A DNA stretch of 64,000 nt from Ancylobacter sp. WKF20 (GTDB lineage: Bacteria; Pseudomonadota; Alphaproteobacteria; Rhizobiales; Xanthobacteraceae): positions 2,108,001 to 2,172,000 of the forward strand of contig NZ_CP121679.1 in NCBI RefSeq assembly GCF_029760895.1, written 5' to 3'. The notes beneath the pieces were generated by a model, which saw only the letters and a program-made list of their open reading frames with translations, made no database searches and was not told where the DNA came from. A program made the translations under genes and the position numbers. Of the stretch, positions 1 through 8,816 are shown piece by piece (positions within the stretch are counted from its first letter, which is position 1; every line of letters starts with the position of its first letter).

Positions 1-1
1 G

Positions 2-70
2 GCGCGCGACGTCGCCCGCGAGGCCGCCCGCGCGCGCGAGTCGCAGCCCACCCCTTCCGCCGCCGAGTGA
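2..70 (+). CDS. Possible C-terminal end of a protein truncated by the window edge
   Basis: The frame beginning at base 2 is open to a TGA at 68-70 and encodes 22 residues rich in Ala, Arg and Glu, ending PTPSAAE. Such an Ala/Pro-rich charged tail is common at the C-terminus of alphaproteobacterial proteins, and the next gene starts 121 bases later. No domain can be recognised, so this is only a guess that a plus-strand gene ends here. Confidence 0.3.
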   Translation, partial: ARDVAREAARARESQPTPSAAE

Positions 71-191
71 GGCGCGGCGCCGCTTCGGTGCCCCTCCATC
101 CCTCTTCCGCGCCCGCCTGCCGCGCCAACGGCCGACCGGCGCCTCGCCTCAAGGGTGCGGCCACAGCACCCGCCATCCGGGAGACACGCCG

Positions 192-1562
192 ATGAATCTC
201 GCCCGCCTGCTCAAGGCCCGCGCCACCGCCGGCCGCCCGGTCCGCGTCGGGCTCATCGGCGCGGGCAAGTTCGGCTCGATGTTCCTCTCCCAGCTGCGCA
301 CCACGCCAGGCCTGCATCTGCTGGGGATCGCCGATCTTTCCGTGCCGCGCGCCCGCGCCGCGCTGGAGCGCACCGGCTGGGATGTCGAGACCGCGCTCGC
401 CCCCTCCTTCACGGAGGCGCTGGCGAGCGGGCGCACCATGCTGACCGAGGATGCCGACGCCCTCATCGCTGCGGACGGGCTGGATGTGGTGGTGGAAGCC
501 ACCGGCAGCCCCGCCGCCGGCGCCGCCCATGCGCTCAAGGCTATCGAGCACAAGCGCCATGTGGTGATGGTGACGGTGGAGGCCGACGTGCTGGTCGGCC
601 CGCTGCTCGCCGCTCGCGCCCGCGACGCCGGGGTGGTCTATTCCATGGGCTATGGCGACCAGCCGGCCCTCGTCTGCGAGATGGTGGACTGGGCCCGCAC
701 CTGCGGCTTCAACGTGGTCTGCGCTGGCAAGGGCACGAAGTACCTGCCGAGCTACCACGCCTCGACCCCCGACACGATCTGGAGCCTGTACGGTCTCACC
801 GCCGAGCAGGCGGCGGCGGGCGGCATGAACGCGCAGATGTTCAACTCCTTCGCCGACGGCACGAAGTCCTCCATCGAGATGGCCGCCATCGCCAATGCGG
901 CGGACCTGCGCGCCCCCTCGGACGGGCTGCTCTTCCCGCCCTGCGGCGTCGACGATCTCGCCCATGTGCTGCGCCCGCACGAGGCCGGCGGCATTCTCGA
1001 ACATGCCGGCACGGTCGAGACCGTCTCCAGCCTCGAGCGCGACGGGCGCCCGGTGTTCCGCGATCTGCGCTGGGGCGTCTATGTCGTGTTCGAGGCCGAG
1101 CGCGGCGCTTCCGGCGATTACGCGCGGCGCTGCTTCAAGGAATATGGCGTCGTCACCGATGCGTCGGGACGCTACACCGCGCTGTACCGCCCCTATCATC
1201 TGATCGGGCTGGAACTCGGCATCAGCGTCGCCTCGGCGGCACTGCGAGGCGAGCCAACGGGCGTCACCGAGCATTTCAACGCCGACGTGGTGGCGGTCGC
1301 CAAGCGCCCGCTCAAGGCCGGGGAAAAGCTCGACGGCGAGGGCGGTTATACCGTGTGGGGCAAGCTGCTGCCGGCGGCGAGTTCCCTGGCGCGCGGCGCC
1401 CTGCCCATCGGCCTCGCCCACAACGTCACGCTGGGCCGCGACATGGTCGAGGGCGAGGTGATCGGCTGGGCCGATGTCACCATCGCCGATACGCCCATCG
1501 TGCGCCTGCGCCGGGAAATGGAGCGGGCCTTCTCCGCTCCGTTCAGCGCCGTCGCGGAGTAG
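192..1562 (+). CDS. NAD(P)-dependent oxidoreductase with C-terminal SAF domain
   Basis: A 456-residue cytosolic dehydrogenase. The N-terminus carries a Rossmann nucleotide-binding loop (VGLIGAGKFGSMFL, about residues 19-32). The middle resembles the homoserine-dehydrogenase/Gfo-Idh type of fold. The last ~80 residues (from about DVVAVAKRPLKAGEKL) look like a SAF domain, the beta-clip found in sugar-acid dehydratases and flagellar or antifreeze-like proteins. The start is supported by GGGAGA 8 bases upstream. Known relatives are linked with catabolism of short sugar acids, but the substrate cannot be read from the sequence. It stands alone upstream of the photolyase gene, with a 44-base gap. 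Confidence 0.75.
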   Translation: MNLARLLKARATAGRPVRVGLIGAGKFGSMFLSQLRTTPGLHLLGIADLSVPRARAALERTGWDVETALAPSFTEALASGRTMLTEDADALIAADGLDVVVEATGSPAAGAAHALKAIEHKRHVVMVTVEADVLVGPLLAARARDAGVVYSMGYGDQPALVCEMVDWARTCGFNVVCAGKGTKYLPSYHASTPDTIWSLYGLTAEQAAAGGMNAQMFNSFADGTKSSIEMAAIANAADLRAPSDGLLFPPCGVDDLAHVLRPHEAGGILEHAGTVETVSSLERDGRPVFRDLRWGVYVVFEAERGASGDYARRCFKEYGVVTDASGRYTALYRPYHLIGLELGISVASAALRGEPTGVTEHFNADVVAVAKRPLKAGEKLDGEGGYTVWGKLLPAASSLARGALPIGLAHNVTLGRDMVEGEVIGWADVTIADTPIVRLRREMERAFSAPFSAVAE

Positions 1563-1606
1563 CGGGAAGCGGTGAACCCGTCGGGCTCCCGCGCCGTAGG
1601 AAGGGG

Positions 1607-3196
1607 ATGACGCGTTCCTCCCCTCGCCCGCTGCCTCCCGCCAAACCCGGCGGCACGCTGCGCCTCGTGCTCGGCGACCAGCTCAGCCGCTCCTTAAGCG
1701 CGCTCGACGGGCTCGATCCGGCCCGCGACACCGTGCTGATGATGGAGGTGCGGGCGGAGGCGACCCATGTGCGCCACCACGCGCAGAAGATCGCCCTGTT
1801 CTTTTCCGCCATGCGCCATTTCGCGGCGGCGCTGGAGCAAGAGGGGGTGCGCGTCGACTACATCCGCCTCGATGATCCCTCGAACACCCAGAGCTTTGCC
1901 GGTGAGATCACCCGCGCCGTGGAACGCCACGCGCCAGCGCGCGTCATCGCCACCGAGCCCGGCGAATGGCGCGTCGAGGACGCGCTGCTTGCCTTGCGCG
2001 AAGAACTGCCCATCCCGCTGGAGATCCGCCCCGACAGCCGCTTCTTCGCCACGCGCGGGGATTTCGAGCGCTGGGCGGAAGGGCGCCGCAGCCTACGCAT
2101 GGAGTTCTTCTACCGCGAGATGCGGCGCGCCCATGGCCTGCTGATGGAGGGCGAGGCGCCCCTTGGCGGGCGCTGGAACTTCGATGCCGAGAACCGCGAG
2201 GCGCTCCCCAAAGACGTCCTCGCCCCCGCCCCGCCGCGCTTTGCCCCGGACGCGATCACCGCAGAGGTGCTGGAACTCGTCACCCGCGAATTCCCCGGTC
2301 ATTTCGGCACGCTGGAGGGCTTCGGCTGGGCGGTGACGCGGGAGGATGCGCTCACCGCGCTCGATCATTTCATCGCCCATGCCCTGCCGCGCTTCGGCGA
2401 CTATCAGGACGCGATGCGCGCGGGCGACCCCTTCCTGTTCCACGCCATCCTCTCGCCTTACCTCAATGTCGGCCTCCTGCAGCCGCGCGAGGTCTGCGCG
2501 GCCGCCGAACGGGCCTTCCATGAAGGCGCGGCGCCGCTCAATGCGGTGGAGGGCTTCATCCGCCAGATCCTTGGCTGGCGGGAATATGTGCGCGGCATCT
2601 ACTGGCTGAAAATGCCGGACTATGCCCACTCCAACCACTTCAACGCCACGCGCCCGCTGCCGCGCTTCTTCTGGGACGGGCAGACCGACCTTGCCTGCCT
2701 CGCCCATGTGGTCGAGGACACGCGCGCCCACGCCTATGCCCACCACATCCAGCGGCTGATGGTGATCGGCAATTTCGCCCTGCTGGCGGGGCTCGATCCG
2801 GCGGCGGTGGAGGAATGGTTCCTCATCGTTTATGCCGACGCGGTGGAGTGGGTGGAACTGCCCAATGTCCACGGCATGGCGCTGTTCGCCGATGGCGGGG
2901 TGCTCGGTTCCAAGCCCTATGCCGCGTCGGGCGCCTATATTGACCGTATGTCGGATTATTGCGCCAGCTGCCGCTACGACCCCAAGGTGAAGTCCGGCCC
3001 GAAAGCCTGCCCGTTCAACTATCTCTACTGGGATTTTCTCGACCGCAACCGGGACAAGCTGGCGCGCAATCCGCGCCTCGCCATGCCCTACCGCAACCTC
3101 GCGCGCTTCGACGAGGCCCGCCGCCACACCTTCCGCACCGACGCCGCCCGCTTCCTCGACGGGCTGGAGCCGGCGCAGGCCGGGCGCGACTGGTAG
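1607..3196 (+). CDS. Iron-sulfur bacterial cryptochrome/(6-4) photolyase (PhrB family)
   Basis: A 529-residue light-driven DNA repair enzyme, or cryptochrome, of the FeS-BCP class, expected to carry FAD, a lumazine antenna and a 4Fe-4S cluster. Cysteines at 364, 452, 455 and 468 have the same spacing (88, 3, 13) as the four cluster ligands of Agrobacterium PhrB. The His pair H379-H380 sits where PhrB has the two histidines linked to (6-4) lesion repair. The N-terminal GDQL motif opens the antenna domain. The start ATG follows AGGAAGGGG directly. The same frame is open far upstream, but that part overlaps the preceding gene and has no photolyase similarity. The gene converges on thiE. Confidence 0.92.
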   Translation: MTRSSPRPLPPAKPGGTLRLVLGDQLSRSLSALDGLDPARDTVLMMEVRAEATHVRHHAQKIALFFSAMRHFAAALEQEGVRVDYIRLDDPSNTQSFAGEITRAVERHAPARVIATEPGEWRVEDALLALREELPIPLEIRPDSRFFATRGDFERWAEGRRSLRMEFFYREMRRAHGLLMEGEAPLGGRWNFDAENREALPKDVLAPAPPRFAPDAITAEVLELVTREFPGHFGTLEGFGWAVTREDALTALDHFIAHALPRFGDYQDAMRAGDPFLFHAILSPYLNVGLLQPREVCAAAERAFHEGAAPLNAVEGFIRQILGWREYVRGIYWLKMPDYAHSNHFNATRPLPRFFWDGQTDLACLAHVVEDTRAHAYAHHIQRLMVIGNFALLAGLDPAAVEEWFLIVYADAVEWVELPNVHGMALFADGGVLGSKPYAASGAYIDRMSDYCASCRYDPKVKSGPKACPFNYLYWDFLDRNRDKLARNPRLAMPYRNLARFDEARRHTFRTDAARFLDGLEPAQAGRDW

Positions 3197-3222
3197 GCCA
3201 CGTTACCCCGCGGGTTGAGCGA

Positions 3223-3831
3223 TCAGGCAACCACTTCGCGGGTGGCTTCCACCCATTCACGGGCGCGGGCTTCCGGGTTGGCGTTCAGCAGCACGTCGGT
3301 CACCACCGCCACGCTGTCCGCGCCGGCTTTCAGCACACCTTGCGCGCGCTCGATGGTGAGCCCGCCAATGCCGACGAGCGGAATATCGCCCACCCGCTTC
3401 TTCCAGGCGGTGACGCGCTCCAGCCCCTGCGGGGCCCATTTCATCTTCTTCAGGATGGTCGGATAGACCGGACCCAGCGCGACATAAGCGGGCTGCGCCA
3501 GCAGCGCGACTTCCAGCTCCGCTTCGTCATGCGTGCTGATGCCGAGCCGGACGCCGGCCTTGCGGATATAAGTGAGGTCCGCCTCGGCGAGATCTTCCTG
3601 GCCGAGATGGATGAAGTCGCAGCCGAGCTCGATGGCGAGCTGCCAGTAATCATTGACGATGAGCTGCGCGCCATAGCGGGCGCAGACCTCGCGCGCGAGT
3701 GTGATGTCGGCGCGAAGCTGCGCCGCGTCCATGTCCTTGGCGCGCAGCTGCACCAGCTTCACGCCCTGCGGCAGCAGACGCGGCAGCCAGGAGGCGCGGT
3801 CGACGATGAGGTAGAAGGGATCGAGCTTCAT
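3223..3831 (-). CDS. thiE: Thiamine-phosphate synthase ThiE
   Basis: A 202-residue TIM-barrel enzyme that couples HMP-pyrophosphate with thiazole phosphate to give thiamine monophosphate in the cytoplasm. The family signature is visible around residues 58-79: VNDYWQLAIELG followed by DFIHLGQEDL. The phosphate-binding end of the barrel appears as VGIGGLT. It is slightly shorter than the ~210-residue norm. It is the last gene of the thiO-thiS-thiG-thiE operon, 15 bases after thiG, so it should be controlled by the upstream TPP riboswitch. A TenI-like non-synthase role is less likely, given the HLGQEDL motif and the context. Confidence 0.92.
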   Translation of the reverse strand: MKLDPFYLIVDRASWLPRLLPQGVKLVQLRAKDMDAAQLRADITLAREVCARYGAQLIVNDYWQLAIELGCDFIHLGQEDLAEADLTYIRKAGVRLGISTHDEAELEVALLAQPAYVALGPVYPTILKKMKWAPQGLERVTAWKKRVGDIPLVGIGGLTIERAQGVLKAGADSVAVVTDVLLNANPEARAREWVEATREVVA

Positions 3832-3846
3832 CGAATTACCTGCGTC

Positions 3847-4668
3847 TCACTGGCCGAAGGCGGCGCGGCCCATCACGGGCGTCGAGGGCGCCGCCATGTC
3901 GCGCACCTCCATCGGGTCGGCCAGCAGGCCCTCGCGGCCGGCCTCGATGGCGCGGGCGAAGGCGCGGGCCATGCGCACGGGATCGCCGGCCTTGGCCACC
4001 GCCGTATTCAGCAGCACCGCGTCATAGCCGAGCTCCATCGCCAGCGCCGCATGGGAGGGCACGCCAACGCCGGCATCGACCACCAGCGGAATGCCGGGGA
4101 AATGCGCGCGCATGGAGCGCAGGCCATAGGGGTTGTTCAGCCCCCGGCCGGAGCCGATCGGCGCGCCCCAGGGCATCAGCACCTCGCAGCCGGCGGAGAT
4201 CAGCTTCTCCGCCACGACAAGGTCTTCCGTCGTGTAGGGGAACACCTGGAACCCCTCGCGCGAGAGAATGCGGGCGGCCTCGACGAGGCCGAACACGTCC
4301 GGCTGGAGCGTGTCGTCCTCGCCGATCACCTCGAGCTTCACCCAGGGCGTATCGAACAGGTCGCGCGCCATCTGCGCGGTGGTGACGGCTTCCTTCACCG
4401 TCTTGCAGCCGGCGGTGTTGGGCAGCACCTTCACGCCGAGGTCGCGGATGAGCTGCCAGAAGCTCTGCCCGGCCTTGGCCGCCCCGGATTCGCGGCGCAG
4501 CGAGACGGTGACGATCTCGGCTTTCGAGGCGCGGATCGCCTCGGCAAGGATCGCCGGCGACGGGTACTGCGCGGTGCCGAGCAGCAGGCGCGAGGCGACG
4601 GGCGTGCCGTAGAACTCCACGGGGTCGGCCAGCGTGCCCGTGAGGGTATTCGTGGTCATGGCGTCCAT
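3847..4668 (-). CDS. thiG: Thiazole synthase ThiG
   Basis: A 273-residue enzyme that builds the thiazole phosphate ring from DXP, the ThiO product (dehydroglycine) and ThiS thiocarboxylate. Family motifs include [12 protein letters not shown], the catalytic-lysine region [14 protein letters not shown] (here [10 protein letters not shown]) and the phosphate-binding stretch [17 protein letters not shown]. The ATG at 4668 follows GGGAG at good spacing. It lies 11 bases after the thiS stop in the operon. The N-terminal ~15 residues precede the conserved core and could be trimmed if the second ATG at 4659 is used. Confidence 0.95.
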   Translation of the reverse strand: MDAMTTNTLTGTLADPVEFYGTPVASRLLLGTAQYPSPAILAEAIRASKAEIVTVSLRRESGAAKAGQSFWQLIRDLGVKVLPNTAGCKTVKEAVTTAQMARDLFDTPWVKLEVIGEDDTLQPDVFGLVEAARILSREGFQVFPYTTEDLVVAEKLISAGCEVLMPWGAPIGSGRGLNNPYGLRSMRAHFPGIPLVVDAGVGVPSHAALAMELGYDAVLLNTAVAKAGDPVRMARAFARAIEAGREGLLADPMEVRDMAAPSTPVMGRAAFGQ

Positions 4669-4679
4669 GTCAGGCTCCC

Positions 4680-4877
4680 TCAGCCTCCCTGCATCGGCGC
4701 GAGGATTTCCACCCGGTCGCCGTCGCTGATCGCGGTCTCGCCGCGCTTTGCCTTGCGCACCATGGCGCCGTTCACCGCCGTCGCGACCATGGCGTCGGCG
4801 AGGTCGAGCTCGACGAGGAGATCGGCCAGCGTGCCCGCACCGGTCTGCGCCGGCTCACCATTCACGATGATCTTCAT
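4680..4877 (-). CDS. thiS: Sulfur carrier protein ThiS
   Basis: A 65-residue ubiquitin-like protein ending in the obligatory Gly-Gly (PMQGG), whose C-terminus is adenylated and converted to a thiocarboxylate that supplies sulfur to ThiG. The start MKIIVNG is the usual beta-1 strand. Its 5' end overlaps the 3' end of thiO by 23 bases in another frame, which implies translational coupling. The adenylating enzyme ThiF and the pyrimidine synthase ThiC are not in this window, so they must be encoded elsewhere or replaced by MoeB-type proteins. Confidence 0.93.
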   Translation of the reverse strand: MKIIVNGEPAQTGAGTLADLLVELDLADAMVATAVNGAMVRKAKRGETAISDGDRVEILAPMQGG

Positions 4878-5928
4878 CCATCACCTCCGGGCAACGGGTT
4901 CCGTCAAACGCCAGATCCGCCGCGCGCCGCGCGAGAGCGGGGGCGGCGAGGAAGCCATGACGGTAGAGCCCGTTGAGATAGATCGTGTTGCCGCGCCGGC
5001 GCAGGCGCGGAATGTTGTCGGGGAAGGCCGGGCGCACATCCGCGCCGATCTCGACGATCTCCGCCTCGCCAAAGGCCGGGTGCAGCGCATAGACGGCGCC
5101 GAGCAGCTCCAGCATGGACCGGCCGGTGACGCGCCCGCGCTCGTCATTCTCGATCGAGGTCGCCCCGATCATGAAATGCCCGTCGCCGCGCGGCACGATA
5201 TAGACGGGGATGCGCGGGTGCAGCATCCGCACCGGACGCTTGAGCGAGATCTCGGTGGAATAGAGGACGAGCATCTCGCCCTTCACCCCGCGCAGGTCGG
5301 CGAGCTGGTCGCGCGCGCCGAGGCCCCGGCAATCCATGATCACATCGGCCTGATCGGCCTGATCGTCCGCCTCATCGAACCCATCGGCCTCGTAGCGGAT
5401 CGTGACATTATACTCGTTCACCAGCCGCTCGGTGAGCGCCGCCAGCGCCTTGCGCGGCTCCAGATGCGCCTCGGTGGGGAAGAACAGCCCCTGGTCGAAA
5501 CGCCCCTCTAGGTCCGGCTCCAGCGCTGCGATAGCGGCCCCATCCACCCACTCGAAGCCCTCAGTGCGGCGGGAAAAGCGTTTGAGATCAGGTAGATCGC
5601 GCGGCTGGGCGAGGACGAGGCTGCCCTCGTTCGGCACGTCCGGCACCGCCTCGCGCCAATAGGCGAGCGATTCGAAGCCGAGCTCGGCGATGATCGGCTC
5701 GGCGCTCTCGCGCTCGCACCACGGCGCCAGCATCCCGCCCGCATACCAGGAACAGCCTTGCCCGGTGGCGGATTTGCGTTCCACCAGAATGACTTGCGCC
5801 CCGCGCTTAGCAAAGGCATGGGCGCTGGTCAGCCCGGCGACACCGCCGCCGATGACGCGCACGCGCATCGCGTTGGGCGCCGGGTAAGTCGTTGCGGAAC
5901 CGATGGAATTTTCGCTCTTGGCAGACAT
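4855..5928 (-). CDS. thiO: Glycine oxidase ThiO
   Basis: A 357-residue FAD-dependent amine oxidase of the DAO family that oxidises glycine to dehydroglycine for thiazole formation in aerobes. The dinucleotide-binding motif VIGGGVAGLTSAHAFAKRG is near the N-terminus, preceded by a ~20-residue extension. The substrate-binding part contains VYIVPRGDGHFMIGATS and the C-terminal NGLYRHGFLAAP typical of ThiO. The start at 5928 follows GGAGGGAGG. This Shine-Dalgarno sequence lies in the 3' end of the TPP riboswitch. A 9-base tandem duplication at 5344-5361 gives a DQADQAD stretch in a surface-like region. It is the first gene of the thi operon. Confidence 0.92.
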   Translation of the reverse strand: MSAKSENSIGSATTYPAPNAMRVRVIGGGVAGLTSAHAFAKRGAQVILVERKSATGQGCSWYAGGMLAPWCERESAEPIIAELGFESLAYWREAVPDVPNEGSLVLAQPRDLPDLKRFSRRTEGFEWVDGAAIAALEPDLEGRFDQGLFFPTEAHLEPRKALAALTERLVNEYNVTIRYEADGFDEADDQADQADVIMDCRGLGARDQLADLRGVKGEMLVLYSTEISLKRPVRMLHPRIPVYIVPRGDGHFMIGATSIENDERGRVTGRSMLELLGAVYALHPAFGEAEIVEIGADVRPAFPDNIPRLRRRGNTIYLNGLYRHGFLAAPALARRAADLAFDGTRCPEVMDEDHREW

Positions 5929-5933
5929 GTAGG

Positions 5934-6036
5934 CCTCCCTCCGCCAGTCTCAACTGGATCAGGTTCAAAGGGTCGCCATGCCGCGTCCGCGCGATGATGG
6001 CCTCTCAGCCCCCTGACGGGGCTCCCCCGGACGGCA
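5934..6036 (-). ncRNA. TPP riboswitch (thi box)
   Basis: Read on the minus strand, the conserved TPP aptamer elements are present: GGGGCTGAGAGG near the 5' half, then ACCCTTTGAACCTGATCC, the thi-box pairing and CTGGCGGAGGGAGG at the 3' end. The thiO Shine-Dalgarno sequence is the terminal GGAGGGAGG. This fits the common proteobacterial mechanism in which thiamine pyrophosphate binding hides the ribosome binding site. It precedes thiO-thiS-thiG-thiE. Confidence 0.95.
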
Positions 6037-6108
6037 CTGATATAATCACGCAAGGCCCCTTTGTCACCGTCGTGTCGTCGACAATATGCAAGCGGCGCGC
6101 GTGGGGCC

Positions 6109-8433
6109 TCAGGCGCTGCGGGGCGGAAAAGTCACGACATTGTCGGCCCTTGGCCGCGTCGCGCCGAGAATGGCCCGCTGCAGCATGTCGCGGCTGAACG
6201 GCTTGCCGAGTCGCACCATGTCCGGCCGCGCCTCCGCCGGGAGCTCGGCATAGCCGGTGCCGAGGATCACCGGCAGGCTCGGCCAGCGCTCCAGGATGAT
6301 CGCGGCGAGCTGGATACCGGTCATGCCGGGCATCGCCTGATCGGTCAGCACGACGTCGATCGCGGCGCCACTTTCCAGTGTTTTCAACGCTTCCGCGCCA
6401 GACGAAGCCTCGGTGACGGCAAAATCGAGATCCTCCAGCATCGCCGCCGTGGCGGACAGCACCAGCGGGTCATCATCAACCACCAGCACCCGCACCGCGC
6501 CCGGCTCCGGCTCCACCGGCGACGGCAGGGGCGGCACGGCTTCGGGCGGCGCGGCGGGCGCCTGCGAAGCCACCGCCACAGGCTCGACAATCGGCAAGTG
6601 GATGGTCGCCGTCGTGCCCTCCCCCAGCCGGCTCGTCAGCGCCAGCTTGCCGCCCGATTGCGCGGCGAGGCCATGCACCATGGCAAGGCCGAGGCCCGTG
6701 CCCTTGCCGACACCCTTGGTGGTGAAGAACGGCTCGGCAGCATGGGCGAGCGTCGCCTCATCCATGCCGGAGCCGGTATCGGACAGCGACAGGCAGAAAT
6801 AACGCCCAGGCTTCAAGCCGTTACCGGCATCGCCCTCCTCGTCGACAGCCACCTGCGCCTCATGCGCGCTGATGACGATGGTGCCACCATCGGGCATGGC
6901 GTCGCGGGCATTCACCGCGAGATTGAGCAAAGCGAGTTCCAGCTGGTTGGCGTCCACCCGCGCCTTGGGAAGGCCGAGCGGAAAGCGTGTCTCGATCCGC
7001 ACGCTCGGCCCGATGGAGCGACGCAGCAGATCGGCCATGCCGAGCACGAGTTCCGGCACATCGACCGGTTCGGGCTTCAGATCCTGCCGGCGGGCGAAGG
7101 CGAGCATGCGCTGGGTGAGCGCGGCGCCGCGCTGGGCGGCCTGCAACGTGTTGTCGATCAGCGTCTGCAGGCGCGGCTCGTCCGGCGCGCGCTTACGCAC
7201 CAGTTCGAGATTGCCCATGATGACCGCCAGCAGATTGTTGAAATCATGCGCGATTCCGCCGGTGAGCTGGCCCACGGCCTCAAGCTTCTGCGCCTGACGC
7301 AGCGCCTCTTCGGCCTGGCGGCGGTCGGTAATGTCGATGAGGCCGCACAGCGTCTTGACGAGCGTGCCCTGCGCATCGCGCTCGGCCACCGCCGAGAGCA
7401 CGCAGTCGAGACGCCGGCCGTCCTTGCTCAGGAACTGGTACTCGGCCTCGAGGAGTTCGCCGGTGCCGAGCAGGCGCGGCCAGTGTTCCTCATTGCGTTG
7501 CCGCGCCGATTCCGGCGTCATGAAATCGGTCAGCGGCCGGCCGACCACTTCCTCGCGCGCATAGCCGAGAAGGTCGAGCCAGCGGTCGCTCACCTGCTCG
7601 ATGCGCCCATCGGCCCCCAGCGAATGCAGCGGCAGCGGGGTGCGACGGTACAGGTTGCGATAGCGCTCCTCCCCCTCGCGCCACATCGCGGTCTCGCGCT
7701 GCGCCAGCAGGGTGAAGCGCCGGTCATAGATCGCGGCGAGCAGGGCGGCGGCGCATATGGTGAAGCTTGCGGCCGCGACGGCGATGACCAGATGGGCATT
7801 GTCGAAGGCGCCGCCACGCACGGCGACGATATGGCCCTCGCCGGGCAGGAAGCTCACGCCGGCCATGGCGACATAGTGCATCCCGGCGATGCCGAGCCCC
7901 AGCGCGACCGCGCCAGCCACCCGCTCGACAAGGCTGTGATGGCGGAACGCCAGCCATAGCGCGGCCGTCGAGGCGGACACGGCTACGATCACCGCGGCGC
8001 CGGCATAGAGGAAGTCATTGGCGATGGCGCCGGTCATGCGCATCGCCGCCATGCCGGTGTAGTGCATGCCGACAATGGCGAGGCCCATGAACATGCCGGC
8101 CAGGACGAGGCGTGCGATGGGGATGCCGGGCTGGCTGGCGGCGATCAGTGCCAGTCCCGTCGCTGCCACGGCAATCAGCAGCGACAGCGCGGTGAGCTCG
8201 AGGTCGTAATGGATCGCGAGGCCGGCATTCAGCGCCAGCATGCCGACGAAGTGCATCGCCCAGATGCCCCCGCCAAGCACGAGCGCGGCCAGCGCGAGCC
8301 AGCCGACCCTTGCGCGCCCGGAGGCCACCGGGATGCGACCCGCAAGGTCCAGAGCCGTGAAAGAGGCGGCGATGGCGATCAGCACCGACAGCGTCACAAG
8401 CCCCGGATCATGGGTCGCGACGTGATCCATCAT
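6109..8433 (-). CDS. MHYT-domain hybrid sensor histidine kinase
   Basis: A 774-residue inner-membrane sensor. Residues ~15-240 form a seven-helix MHYT sensor with three motif repeats, MHFVGM at 60, MHYTGM at 123 and MHYVAM at 185. These are proposed in this family to bind copper and sense a diatomic gas or redox state. A PAS domain (about 255-370) follows. Next comes a HisKA domain with phospho-acceptor His396 in GGIAHDFNNLLAV, an HATPase with TGLGLAMVHG, an Ala/Pro linker and a C-terminal receiver (VDDDPLVL, VLTDQAMPGM). It has no separate partner response regulator beside it, and its signal and output are unknown. Confidence 0.9.
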   Translation of the reverse strand: MMDHVATHDPGLVTLSVLIAIAASFTALDLAGRIPVASGRARVGWLALAALVLGGGIWAMHFVGMLALNAGLAIHYDLELTALSLLIAVAATGLALIAASQPGIPIARLVLAGMFMGLAIVGMHYTGMAAMRMTGAIANDFLYAGAAVIVAVSASTAALWLAFRHHSLVERVAGAVALGLGIAGMHYVAMAGVSFLPGEGHIVAVRGGAFDNAHLVIAVAAASFTICAAALLAAIYDRRFTLLAQRETAMWREGEERYRNLYRRTPLPLHSLGADGRIEQVSDRWLDLLGYAREEVVGRPLTDFMTPESARQRNEEHWPRLLGTGELLEAEYQFLSKDGRRLDCVLSAVAERDAQGTLVKTLCGLIDITDRRQAEEALRQAQKLEAVGQLTGGIAHDFNNLLAVIMGNLELVRKRAPDEPRLQTLIDNTLQAAQRGAALTQRMLAFARRQDLKPEPVDVPELVLGMADLLRRSIGPSVRIETRFPLGLPKARVDANQLELALLNLAVNARDAMPDGGTIVISAHEAQVAVDEEGDAGNGLKPGRYFCLSLSDTGSGMDEATLAHAAEPFFTTKGVGKGTGLGLAMVHGLAAQSGGKLALTSRLGEGTTATIHLPIVEPVAVASQAPAAPPEAVPPLPSPVEPEPGAVRVLVVDDDPLVLSATAAMLEDLDFAVTEASSGAEALKTLESGAAIDVVLTDQAMPGMTGIQLAAIILERWPSLPVILGTGYAELPAEARPDMVRLGKPFSRDMLQRAILGATRPRADNVVTFPPRSA

Positions 8434-8558
8434 CCCCGGCCAGCTCCCCTGTGCGGCACGCGTGCTCTCCCTAGGAGAGACGATAGATCGAAATCGCCGC
8501 TATTCAGTCAAGACACAGCTGGGCGACCGCCGCAACCATGCACGGCCGCGCGGAGGCG

Positions 8559-8642
8559 TCAGCTCAGATAGCCGAGGAACCAGAGGATAAGGATAACCGG
8601 CAGCGGAATACCCACCAGCCACAGAAGTCCACCCTTGAACAT
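8559..8642 (-). CDS. Single-span hydrophobic small protein (27 aa)
   Basis: The peptide MFKGGLLWLVGIPLPVILIL plus WFLGYLS has one membrane helix with a Gly-Ile-Pro-Leu-Pro kink. Very similar one-helix peptides are common, unannotated, in alphaproteobacterial genomes. The ATG at 8642 is preceded by a good Shine-Dalgarno sequence (GGGAGAG), which decides the start; the longer frame reaching 8744 lacks one. Its function is unknown, and it is divergent from the PAP2 gene. Confidence 0.6.
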   Translation of the reverse strand: MFKGGLLWLVGIPLPVILILWFLGYLS

Positions 8643-8816
8643 GTCGCTCTCCCAGCCTGTTGGATCAGAAGCACTGTCCGCTCGGGTCAACCCCTGTGAG
8701 CGAAGATGCAGAGGGGAACCCCTCGTCCACCATTCCGGTTCCATGGGTGGCGCCCTACCTAAAGCAGCAGATTGCCGGCACCCGATTGCCGGCTGGGCCC
8801 AATCAAACGGTGGTGC

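Noticed and set aside
155..1606. Extension of the photolyase frame far upstream
   Set aside because: The frame is open but Arg/Pro-rich, overlaps the SAF-domain dehydrogenase gene, and the photolyase similarity begins only at the ATG at 1607, which has its own ribosome site.
2959..5511. Very long plus-strand open frame across the thiamine genes
   Set aside because: It is antisense to thiE, thiG, thiS and thiO, has a low-complexity His/Arg/Gly composition and no domain; a by-product of high GC.
6061..7959. Long plus-strand open frame opposite the histidine kinase
   Set aside because: Antisense shadow of a gene with clear MHYT, PAS, HisKA and receiver domains.
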